From NCBI GenBank assembly GCA_003597935.1, contig QZJT01000067.1, positions 1-37,862 of the forward strand: a DNA stretch of 37,862 nt, in the 5' to 3' direction. The position numbers were made by a program, and so were the translations under genes. The stretch is from Phycisphaerales bacterium. GTDB taxonomy: Bacteria; Planctomycetota; Phycisphaerae; UBA1845. Below the pieces are notes generated by a model that was not told where the DNA came from, ran no database searches, and saw nothing but the letters and a program-made list of their open reading frames with translations. Shown here in pieces: positions 8,213 through 15,385 of this stretch. Positions within the stretch are counted from its first letter, which is position 1, and the number at the start of each line of letters is the position of its first letter.

Positions 8213-9490
8213 ATGGCCACGCTCAAGGAGACGCTTCAGCAGAAGATCCCCGCCATGCGGCAGGAGATCAAGCAACTCATCGACACTCACGGAGAGAAAG
8301 TCATCTCGCAGGTGACCGTCGCGCAGGCATACGGAGGCATGCGCGGCGTCAAGTGCATGGTGTGCGACACCTCGGACGTCGACCCGGACAAGGGGCTGGT
8401 CATTCGCGGGCGTCCTATCTCCGAACTGGCCGACCGCCTGCCGGAGGAGATGTTCTTCCTGCTGCTGACGGGGGAACTGCCGGACACGGCGGCCCTGGCT
8501 GCCTTGCAGGACGATCTGCGCGCCCGGGCCCAGGTCCCTGAGTACGTCTGGCGCGTCCTGCGCGACCTGCCCGCGGATGCCCATCCGATGGAGATGCTCG
8601 ACACCGGCATCATGGCCCTGGAGCGCGAGTCGGAGTTCCGCAAACGCTACACCGCCGGCCTGCGCAAGGAGGAGCACTGGGAGCCGGCGCTGGAGGACTC
8701 GCTGCGCCTGCTGGCCAAGCTCCCGGCGCTGGCGGCGGCGGTCTACCGCATCCGCTTCCGCAAGGGCGAGCTGATCCCGTCCGACCCCAAGCTCGACTGG
8801 GCGGGGAACTACGCCCGCATGTTGGGCCTTCCCGATCCCAAGGGGGATTTCGCCGGGCTGATCCGGCTCTACTCCACCCTGCACTGCGATCACGAGGGCG
8901 GCAACGTCAGCGCCTTCACCTGTCACGTGGTGGCCAGTTCGCTGGCCGATCCTTTCTACGCCGTCGGCGCCGGCATCGACGGGCTGGCCGGGCCGCTCCA
9001 CGGGCTGGCCAACCAGGAGTGCCTGGGCTTCCTTCTCGACGTCCACAAGGAGTTCAACGGCGTGCCGACCGCCGAGCAGCTCAAGAACTACTGCTGGAAG
9101 CTGCTGGAATCCGGACGGGTGGTGCCCGGCTACGGGCACGCGGTGCTGCGCTGCACGGACCCGCGCTTCGTCGCCCTGCAGCGGTTCGGCCAGCGGGTCG
9201 GCAAGGACGACCCCATCATCCGCATCATGAACCTGGGCTTCGAGGTCATTCCGGAGGTGCTCAAGGAGCAGGGCAAGGCCAAGAACCCCTATCCGAACGT
9301 GGACGCGGCCAGCGGGGCGCTGCTGTACCACTTCGGGCTCAAGGAGATGACCTACTACACGGTGGTGTTCGGCGTGTCGCGGGCGCTGGGGCTGCTGGCG
9401 CAACTGATCCTCAACCGCGCCATCAGCGTTCCCATCACGCGGCCGAAGTCCGTGACCACCGAGTGGATCAAGGCCCAGGTCGGCGCCTGA
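8213..9490 (+). CDS. gltA: Citrate synthase (eukaryotic-type)
   Basis: 425 residues; condenses acetyl-CoA and oxaloacetate to citrate at the entry of the TCA cycle. The catalytic residues are visible: His in HCDHEGGNVSAF, His in GYGHAVLR, and Asp in NVDAASG. The N-terminal helix (LKETLQQKIPAMRQEIKQL) and overall length match the mitochondrial-like type I enzymes found in some bacteria and not the NADH-regulated E. coli hexameric form. The start has a strong ribosome site, AAGGAGG, seven bases before the ATG. It follows the MarR-type gene by 74 bases and ends before a hairpin shared with the convergent gene. Confidence 0.92.
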   Translation: MATLKETLQQKIPAMRQEIKQLIDTHGEKVISQVTVAQAYGGMRGVKCMVCDTSDVDPDKGLVIRGRPISELADRLPEEMFFLLLTGELPDTAALAALQDDLRARAQVPEYVWRVLRDLPADAHPMEMLDTGIMALERESEFRKRYTAGLRKEEHWEPALEDSLRLLAKLPALAAAVYRIRFRKGELIPSDPKLDWAGNYARMLGLPDPKGDFAGLIRLYSTLHCDHEGGNVSAFTCHVVASSLADPFYAVGAGIDGLAGPLHGLANQECLGFLLDVHKEFNGVPTAEQLKNYCWKLLESGRVVPGYGHAVLRCTDPRFVALQRFGQRVGKDDPIIRIMNLGFEVIPEVLKEQGKAKNPYPNVDAASGALLYHFGLKEMTYYTVVFGVSRALGLLAQLILNRAISVPITRPKSVTTEWIKAQVGA

Positions 9491-9533
9491 CGCGGGTGAC
9501 GCGGATGCGCCGCGCGCGTGCGGGGCGATTGGA

Positions 9534-9562
9534 CACACTGGCTGGAAGCCGGTGTCACACGG
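9534..9562 (+). repeat. Hairpin repeat, 'CCGGCNNNNNGCCGGTGCCAC' type
   Basis: ACTGGCTGGAAGCCGGTGTC followed by ACAC is a member of the most abundant repeat family of the window, in the orientation that reads GGCTGGAAGCCGGTG on the plus strand. It lies just after citrate synthase. Confidence 0.6.
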
Positions 9563-9604
9563 AGGATGCGCTGCGCGCGTCCGGGGCCTTGATTCAGGCG
9601 AAGT

Positions 9605-9636
9605 GGGCCGCCCCTCTCACCCGGAGGAGGCGGCCC
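9605..9636. terminator. Hairpin between convergent genes
   Basis: GGGCCGCC (9605-9612) pairs perfectly with GGCGGCCC (9629-9636) around a 16-base loop, between citrate synthase and the convergent secreted-protein gene. There is no T-run on either side, so if it ends transcription it does so without the classical U tract; the position makes a bidirectional role plausible. Confidence 0.5.
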
Positions 9637-9669
9637 CATATTGGCTTCAGATTCCGGCCGACGGACGGA

Positions 9670-10677
9670 TCAGGCGCAGCTCGAGCGCTTGCCCTTGAGC
9701 TTGCAGGTGCCGTTGCCCTCCGGGCAAGCGATGGTCGTCTTCAGTTTCTTGTCGCAGTCCTCGACCGTTTCGCACGCGGACTCGGTGCGGTAATCGCTGC
9801 CCACCTCCGGACAGGTTTCACAGCCTCCCTTGGCCTTCGATTTCTTGAGGGTGTAGATGCACCCCACGCCCCCGCCCGCGACGTATTCGAGGGCGTTGGC
9901 CATGAGCGTGGCGCCGTCACCCGTCCACCAGTTGGCCGAGCAGGCATTCGATGGGGGGTAGAAGCCCAGATCCACGCGCTTCACGCCCTTGATGTCACGC
10001 GCCGCGACCAGGACCTTGCCATCGTTCCAGGACGCCACCAGGACGCCATCCTGGTGCAAGGTCGTACCCGTCGGGCGGAACGCCTGGTTGGCGGCAAGGG
10101 TGTTGATTCCCTGCACGACGGGGTGATTCGGATCGTGGATCGTCCCGAGCGATGCAGCGGTGCTGGTGTTGCCGCTCCGTGGAACGATTACGAAGTACTG
10201 TTCGGAGTCGTACCGCCCGCCGATCCAACGATTGGTGGTCGTCGTGCTGACCGCGAAAACAGTCACGACCACGCCGCCGCCGCCGTCGATGTAGTCCGCC
10301 ACGGCGTCGCCCCACGCGTTCGTGTCGAGGGGCGTCGTATTCGTCCAGCAGATGATGGCGTCGAACGCCTGCAGTTGTTCGAGCGTCGGCGTCACCAACT
10401 GCACGTTGATGATGCTGACGCTGGCGAAGCGGCCGGTGTCCGTGAGCTTCGCCTGCGGGTCGGTGAACTGACAGGCGCCCTGGGCGCCTGCTGCCGCCAC
10501 GATCGCCACGTCCGGGCCACCCTCCGTCCCGGGACCGCCGTACATGGTGCTCACGCTCAGTTCGGGCGTGCTGTATCCATAGAGGCCGTCCTCCGGGCCA
10601 ACGTCCACGCCGGCAAGCGCCGCCGGCGCCGCGACACAGAGTGCCGCCGCAATGCAAACCCATCCTCTCCTGATCAT
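9670..10677 (-). CDS. Secreted protein with GATase-like fold and C-terminal 8-cysteine module
   Basis: 335 residues from the ATG at 10677, which has AGGAGG nine bases upstream and a clear signal peptide (MIRRGWVCIAAALCVAAPAA, then LAG). The body (LQAFDAIICWTN, then AVADYIDGGGGVVVTVFAV and later NHPVVQGI) resembles class I glutamine amidotransferase-like/ThuA-type folds found in large secreted proteins; no catalytic triad is obvious. Residues 273-334 form a cysteine-rich module (C-x12-C-x2-C-x12-C-x5-C-x9-C-x6-C-x8-C) that aligns without gaps to residues 73-134 of the RTX-like protein encoded at 4834. The protein ends one residue after the last cysteine. Function unknown; extracytoplasmic. Confidence 0.7.
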   Translation of the reverse strand: MIRRGWVCIAAALCVAAPAALAGVDVGPEDGLYGYSTPELSVSTMYGGPGTEGGPDVAIVAAAGAQGACQFTDPQAKLTDTGRFASVSIINVQLVTPTLEQLQAFDAIICWTNTTPLDTNAWGDAVADYIDGGGGVVVTVFAVSTTTTNRWIGGRYDSEQYFVIVPRSGNTSTAASLGTIHDPNHPVVQGINTLAANQAFRPTGTTLHQDGVLVASWNDGKVLVAARDIKGVKRVDLGFYPPSNACSANWWTGDGATLMANALEYVAGGGVGCIYTLKKSKAKGGCETCPEVGSDYRTESACETVEDCDKKLKTTIACPEGNGTCKLKGKRSSCA

Positions 10678-11037
10678 CTCAATCAACCTCCTCGAATCGA
10701 AACAGACGAACACACCCCGTGGCGACGCCGACCGCACACGTGGTCCGATCGCACGCCATACAAGAAACCGCGAGTGAACCCCGAGGTCTGCTACGCGCCA
10801 GTCTCTTTCAGACCGACCTTGCCGCGGGTTGCCGGCTTACAGCACTGGCAGCCCATACCCATGCGCGGACGCCTCGTCGACCACAAACACTGGACGTCCG
10901 TGACGCATCCAATATGCGTACAGATATTACCGAATACGCCCTCCGCAGGTCAAGGTATGGCTGGCGCCGTGGCGCCGGCTGCACTTCCGCGGCGCTCGTT
11001 GATCCTCCTCTGGCCGACCCGGACGCGGGGAGGCGGG
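10678..11037. other. Intergenic region with a minus-strand promoter
   Basis: No coding region is supported in these 360 bases. The minus strand carries the ribosome site of the secreted-protein gene at its left end and a good promoter at 10924-10953. Apart from a weak GGCGCCG motif near 10972 I see no repeat here. Confidence 0.5.
10924..10953 (-). promoter_or_regulatory. Sigma70-like promoter
   Basis: Read on the minus strand: TTGACC (10953-10948), 18-base spacer, TAATAT (10929-10924). It points at the secreted-protein gene that starts at 10677 and would give a leader of about 240 bases. Both boxes match five of six consensus bases. Confidence 0.5.
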
Positions 11038-11406
11038 TTATAGCTCGTCCGGCGGACCGGGCGGTGGGGGCGGGACCAGGCGCTCGAGTTCCACGATCAG
11101 GTCTGGAATCGAATCCACGGCCACCCGCCACAGGCGCTCATGCCTGATTTCGGCATAATCGTGGTCCAGCACGTGTCGCTGCCCGACGATTCGGCGCCAC
11201 GGGATCTGCGGGTGGGCAGCCCGAAACGCCGTCGAAACGCGTCGGGCGGCCTCACCGATGATCTCGATCTGACGCTCCACCGCGGAGCGCAACATGAGAT
11301 TGGCCGCGTAATCCTGGATGGTCCGCCCGGCGACGAATTGTGATACAGCCCGCGCCGCGTTCAGCATATCCCAGATGTATGCACCGTCGTCCCGCTCAGG
11401 CGGCAT
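11038..11406 (-). CDS. hepT: HepT-like toxin (DUF86), MntA/HepT system
   Basis: 122 residues, all-helical. Carries the HEPN RNase-type motif R-x4-H-x-Y as RHVLDHDY (about residues 77-84), preceded by VERQIEIIGEAARRV, which is the conserved helix of DUF86/HepT proteins. In characterised MntA/HepT pairs HepT is an RNase toxin and MntA silences it by adding AMP to the tyrosine of this motif. The gene is second in the pair and overlaps mntA by 11 bases. The proline-rich tail (PPPPPGPPDEL) is unusual and probably disordered. Confidence 0.85.
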   Translation of the reverse strand: MPPERDDGAYIWDMLNAARAVSQFVAGRTIQDYAANLMLRSAVERQIEIIGEAARRVSTAFRAAHPQIPWRRIVGQRHVLDHDYAEIRHERLWRVAVDSIPDLIVELERLVPPPPPGPPDEL

Positions 11407-11704
11407 AGATCACCTGCTTACCCGTGAGGATGGCGTGTCGCCGGAACGGGTTCCGCAATGCTGCCTGCTCGACAAGGTCCACGTCGCGTCCGAAGAGCGT
11501 CTTGAGTTCGTCGGTCATGTCGACCAGATCAAACAGGCTCCAGGGCGCCTCCTGCTCGAAGCTCACCAGGACATCCACGTCGCTGTCGGGGCCGAAGTCG
11601 TCGCGGAGGACGGAGCCGAACAGGGAAAACTCCACGATGCGCCACCGGCGGCAGAACTCGGCGATCCGCCGCTGGTCTATCGGGATGCGGGGACGAGCGT
11701 CCAC
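11396..11704 (-). CDS. mntA: MntA-like antitoxin nucleotidyltransferase
   Basis: About 102 residues from the GTG at 11704. Shows the minimal nucleotidyltransferase signature G-S-x10-D-x-D as GSVLRDDFGPDSDVDVLV, needed for metal-ATP binding, and a final VDLVEQAALRNPFRR segment typical of the family. It should neutralise the adjacent HepT toxin by AMPylation. The open frame extends to a GTG at 11791, but the extra 29 residues are low-complexity and unlike family members, so I prefer the internal start, which has GGAG eleven bases upstream. Confidence 0.8.
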   Translation of the reverse strand: MDARPRIPIDQRRIAEFCRRWRIVEFSLFGSVLRDDFGPDSDVDVLVSFEQEAPWSLFDLVDMTDELKTLFGRDVDLVEQAALRNPFRRHAILTGKQVIYAA

Positions 11705-11990
11705 GTTTGGGGTCGCTCCACGAGCCGGCGCCTGCTGCGGCGGGTTGCCCGCCCTGGTATCCGTGTCCGCGAACTTCAACCCGCCGGGCACGGATTGCGG
11801 ATAAGCCTTTTACAACTTGCGGGAGGCATGCGCTTCGCGCTCGTTGTCGGCGCCCGGGCGCCGCGTCCGCTCGGTGACGGTCTTGAGATTATCGCGGTGC
11901 TGGGCCGCTTGCAAAGCGCCGACCGGCATCGCCCATCTGCCGGCTTCCCGCCGCTTTGACTTTTCGGTCGTCCTGGCCTTCCATCCAGTC

Positions 11991-13112
11991 ATGCTGCCGG
12001 CCGACGTGCGGTCCATTCTGGTCGTGCTGCCCACCTGGGTGGGGGACTTCGTCATGGCGACGCCCTTCCTGCGTGGGCTGCGGCGGCACTTCGCCCAGGG
12101 GCGGATCACGTTTCTGGCCGAGCCGAACCTGCGCGAGCTGATCGAGGGCGGCGAGTGGATGGACGAGGTCGTCGAGTGGCCGGATCGGCGTGGACGGCAG
12201 CTTTGGCGGCGGGAATTCCGCAGCCTGATCGCGAGGCTGCGGGCGGGCAGGTTCGAGGCGGCCGTGCTGCTGCCCAACAAGTTCCGGGCGGCGCTGATCG
12301 CGCGGCTGGCCGGAGCGCGGCGGCGGATCGGTTTCGACCGGGACGGGCGGGGCTGGCTTCTCACCGACCGCGTGCCGGTCCGCAACCGGGCGGGCCGGCG
12401 CTTCGTGCCCTATCCGCTGGTGGAGTACTACGCCGACCTGGCAGAGGCGCTGGGGATGCCGCGCTGTGGGCACGAGTTGGAGCTGTATACGACTTCCGCC
12501 TGTGAGGCGTCTTTGGAACACCGGTTGAAAACCGGTGCCACCCCTCAGAGCCCCGGCATTCATGCCGGGCGGGACCGACTGGAGACCGGCGTCACACCGC
12601 GGGTGGTCATCAGCCCAGGGGCGAAGTATGGCGCAGCGAAGTGCTGGCTGCCGGAGCGATTCGCGGCGGTGGGGGACCGGCTCGCTCGCGAATATGGCGC
12701 AACGGTCATAGTGACCTGCGGCCCGGGCGAGGAGCACATCGCGCGGGCCATCGGCGGCGCCATGCAGGAGGAGAATATCCTCTTCGACGAGCCGCGGTTG
12801 TCGCTGGGCGAGTTAAAGGTGCTGGTCAAATCGTCCAACCTTCTGCTCTGCAACGACGCCGGCCCGCGTCATTTCGCCCGCGCCTTCGGGGTGCCGGTGG
12901 TCACGGTCTTCGGCCCCACCCACCCGGAGTGGACCCGCACGGACTACCCCCACCAGCGCATCGTCCGCATCGACGTGGATTGCGGGCCCTGCCAGCAGCG
13001 CGTATGCCCGCTGGGGCACCTGAAGTGCATGACGGGCGTCAGCGTCGAGGCGGTGTACGCCGCCTGCGTCGAACTGCTGCAATCGCCCCACGTGCAAGAG
13101 TTTTCGATCTGA
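11991..13112 (+). CDS. waaF: LPS heptosyltransferase II-like (GT9)
   Basis: 373 residues from the ATG at 11991; earlier in-frame codons do not encode family sequence. GT9 enzymes transfer L-glycero-D-manno-heptose from ADP-heptose to the LPS inner core at the inner membrane. Family marks: VVLPTWVGDFVMATPFLRGL at the N-terminus, SPGAKYGAAKCW at the start of the second domain, CNDAGPRHFA, FGPTHPEWT and CGPCQQRVCPLGHLKCM. Residues ~175-203, in the linker between the two Rossmann domains, are encoded by an inserted intergenic-type repeat module. The stop overlaps the presumed start of the kinase gene. First gene of a three-gene LPS-core operon. Confidence 0.87.
   Translation: MLPADVRSILVVLPTWVGDFVMATPFLRGLRRHFAQGRITFLAEPNLRELIEGGEWMDEVVEWPDRRGRQLWRREFRSLIARLRAGRFEAAVLLPNKFRAALIARLAGARRRIGFDRDGRGWLLTDRVPVRNRAGRRFVPYPLVEYYADLAEALGMPRCGHELELYTTSACEASLEHRLKTGATPQSPGIHAGRDRLETGVTPRVVISPGAKYGAAKCWLPERFAAVGDRLAREYGATVIVTCGPGEEHIARAIGGAMQEENILFDEPRLSLGELKVLVKSSNLLLCNDAGPRHFARAFGVPVVTVFGPTHPEWTRTDYPHQRIVRIDVDCGPCQQRVCPLGHLKCMTGVSVEAVYAACVELLQSPHVQEFSI
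12513..12600 (-). repeat. Composite hairpin module inside the heptosyltransferase gene
   Basis: On the minus strand: a GACGCCGGTCTCCAGTCGGT unit, then CGCCCGGCATGAATGCCGGG GCTCTGAG, then GTGGCACCGGTTTTCAACCG. The order and the central 28 bases match the intergenic module at 1939-2020. It stays in frame and encodes a polar loop between the two domains of the enzyme. Confidence 0.8.
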
Positions 13113-13942
13113 AGCGTCTGAATGACATCCTCATCAACCCGCGATACGAAGCGCTGCTCGTCGCCCGCGGGCTGACGACCCTGGAGGCGCTGTTGCATGC
13201 CGAAGGCGAAGTGCTCGCCAAGCCCGGGCTGGCGGATTGGCGCGAGAGGCTTCGGCTGCCCGCAGCCGGTGACGCTCCGGCGCTGTATCTGAAACGTTAC
13301 GTCCGTCCGCCGCGGACGGCCGCGGCCGCGGCACGGCGGAGCGGCTGGGACGCGCGCAGCCTCGCCGGCGTCGAATGGAACGTGCTGCAAGCGCTGACCC
13401 GTGCCGGGATCGCGACCATCGAGCCGATCGCGATGGGCGAGGCGCTGGACAGGACGCGCGAGCGGTTCAGCGCCATCCTGACGGCCGCGGTCCCGGGCGA
13501 CTCGCTGGAGCGCCTGTTGATGGACCGCCCCGCAGATGTAACCGCGCGTCGGCGCGAGTTGATCGCCGCCACGGCCGCGCTGGCGGCGCGCCTGCACGGC
13601 GCGGGCCTCGTACACCGGGACTTCTACCTGTCGCACCTGTTCGTGGACCTCGACCGACCCGGCACGGTGTACCTGATCGACGTGCAGCGCGTCTTCCGCC
13701 CGCGGCGGTGGCGGATGGCCCGTTGGATCGTCAAGGACTTGGCGGCGCTCAATTACTCTGCCCCGCCGGGGCTGGTGCGGCGCGGCGACCGGGTGCAATG
13801 GTTGCAGGCGTACCTGGGTGTCTCTAAGCTGGACGCACCGGGGCGGCGGCTCGGGCGACGGGTCGCGGCCAAGACCCGGCGCATCGCCCGGCACGACGCA
13901 GCACGGCAGCGGCGCCTCCGGTCGGGGAGTAACGCGGGGTGA
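13109..13942 (+). CDS. Lipopolysaccharide kinase (Kdo/WaaP family)
   Basis: About 277 residues. A protein kinase-like fold of the Kdo/WaaP family that phosphorylates LPS core sugars: VHRDFYLSHLFVD is the catalytic loop (HRD-type, D as base) and VYLIDVQRV the DFG-equivalent. The N-terminal lobe shows LYLKRY with the expected lysine. There is no ATG, GTG or TTG at the right place; the likely start is a CTG at 13109 whose last bases form the stop of the heptosyltransferase gene (CTGA overlap). Other possibilities are CTG at 13064 or a TTG near 13190 that would drop conserved sequence. The stop overlaps the next gene by 4 bases (GTGA). Confidence 0.8.
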   Translation: MKRLNDILINPRYEALLVARGLTTLEALLHAEGEVLAKPGLADWRERLRLPAAGDAPALYLKRYVRPPRTAAAAARRSGWDARSLAGVEWNVLQALTRAGIATIEPIAMGEALDRTRERFSAILTAAVPGDSLERLLMDRPADVTARRRELIAATAALAARLHGAGLVHRDFYLSHLFVDLDRPGTVYLIDVQRVFRPRRWRMARWIVKDLAALNYSAPPGLVRRGDRVQWLQAYLGVSKLDAPGRRLGRRVAAKTRRIARHDAARQRRLRSGSNAG

Positions 13943-15120
13943 GAATCGCGCTGGTTTCCGAGTGGCTCGACGCCTGGCGCGGCGGGGCCGAGACCTCGAC
14001 GCTGCAGGTGCTGGCGGAGTTGCTGCGGGCGGGCGTCGAGGTGGACGTATACACCCGCAGCCGACCGTCGCCGTCGCCGGGCCTGCGCGTCTGCCACGTC
14101 AACGGCGCTGCCGCCTCCCGGACGCGGGCCAGCGTGACCTTCGCCCGTCGCGCCGACCGCCTGATCGCGGAAGGCGACTACGACGTCGTTCACGCCGTCT
14201 CCCCCTGCTTCCGCGCCGATCTCTACCAGCCGCGCGGCGGGACCATCGCCGAGTCCATCGAGCGCAACCTGGCCGTGCTGGGCGGTGATTCCGCCCGGGC
14301 GCTGAAGCGGATGGGCAACGCGCTGAACTTCAAGCGGCGACGCCAGTTGGCCACCGAACGGCGGCTACTGGCATCCGGCCAGGGTCCGGTCGTGATCGCC
14401 ATCTCGGACTACGTGGCGCGGCAGTTGCAGCGTCACTACCACCTGCCGCCCGATCGGATCCGCAGGATTTTCAACGCCGTCGAGCCGGATCGTGCCGATG
14501 ACCAGCAGCGTCGCCGTGACCGCGCGGACATCCGGCGCCAGTACCGCATCCGCGAGAGCGAACTGCTGGTCGTGCTGGTGGCCCACAACTTTCGCCTGAA
14601 AGGGGTGGGGCCGTGGATGGAGGCGCTGGCGGAGTTGACCCGTCGGCGGACGCTGCCGATACGATCGCTCGTGATCGGGAAGGCGCCGGCCGAACGGTAC
14701 CGGCGGCGGGCCGGGCGGCTGGGAATAGGGTCGTGCCTGACGTTCACGGGTCCGACCGATCGCGTGAGAGCGTTTCTCCACGCGGCCGACGTGCTGGTAC
14801 ACCCGACCTATTATGACCCGTGCAGCCGGGTGGTGCTGGAGGCGATGACCGCCGGCCTGCCCTGCGTGGCGTCGCGCTGGGATGGCGCGTCCGAGCTGAT
14901 CCAGGACGGGGTCAGTGGCTACGTCATTGAGGAAATCGACCCATTGGCGATCGCGGCCCGCATCGCCGATCTGATGGATCGCGGCCGGCGCGAACGAATG
15001 AGCGCGGAGGCTGCCCGAGTGGGGGGCGGCATCAGCCTCACCGGCCACGTGCGGCAGTTGCTTGCGTGCTACGATGAGGTGGCTGCGTCGCGAAGGGCCG
15101 GGGCGGCGTCGCGCCGATAG
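13939..15120 (+). CDS. Glycosyltransferase family 4 (WaaG-like LPS core)
   Basis: 393 residues, GTG start overlapping the kinase stop as GTGA. GT-B fold: the N-terminal domain starts MRIALVSEWLDAWRGGAET with the GGAE acceptor loop; the C-terminal domain has VLVAHNFRLKGVG, then HPTYYDPCSRVVLEAMTAGL, the E-x7-E nucleotide-sugar motif of GT4, and ASRWDGASELIQDG. Similar proteins add glucose or another hexose to the heptose region of LPS. Third and last gene of the heptosyltransferase-kinase-glycosyltransferase operon. Exact donor and acceptor not known. Confidence 0.85.
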   Translation: MRIALVSEWLDAWRGGAETSTLQVLAELLRAGVEVDVYTRSRPSPSPGLRVCHVNGAAASRTRASVTFARRADRLIAEGDYDVVHAVSPCFRADLYQPRGGTIAESIERNLAVLGGDSARALKRMGNALNFKRRRQLATERRLLASGQGPVVIAISDYVARQLQRHYHLPPDRIRRIFNAVEPDRADDQQRRRDRADIRRQYRIRESELLVVLVAHNFRLKGVGPWMEALAELTRRRTLPIRSLVIGKAPAERYRRRAGRLGIGSCLTFTGPTDRVRAFLHAADVLVHPTYYDPCSRVVLEAMTAGLPCVASRWDGASELIQDGVSGYVIEEIDPLAIAARIADLMDRGRRERMSAEAARVGGGISLTGHVRQLLACYDEVAASRRAGAASRR

Positions 15121-15216
15121 TCGTTGATAGGTTCCGCCGCGCTGGTGCGCCGATAACGCACAAGCCCGAGGCCGCGTTCTCGGACGTTGCGGCCGGCAGG
15201 TCCGAAACGTGTGTCA

Positions 15217-15248
15217 CCTGTCATGGATCCGGCAGGTTCCTGTCATGG
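15217..15248 (+). promoter_or_regulatory. Direct repeats upstream of the GAF/receiver gene
   Basis: CCTGTCATGG occurs at 15217-15226 and again at 15239-15248, start-to-start distance 22 bases (two helical turns), followed by a possible -10 box TATGCT near 15263. A dimeric activator could bind such tandem sites; this is inference. Confidence 0.3.
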
Positions 15249-15385
15249 CGCGTCGGTTTGTGGTATGCTGCACGGCTCATGCGGTGTAGACCCATGATCC
15301 CGGCGCAGCGCAGGAAAGAGCGCAGATCTGGGCCTACTATCCAGTAGCCGTTGCCACCGCGTCGTGGAGCGACTTGAAGGACGGC

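Noticed and set aside
7667..9538. 623-residue minus-strand reading frame
   Set aside because: Mirror of the MarR-type and citrate synthase genes, both of which have clear family motifs and ribosome sites.
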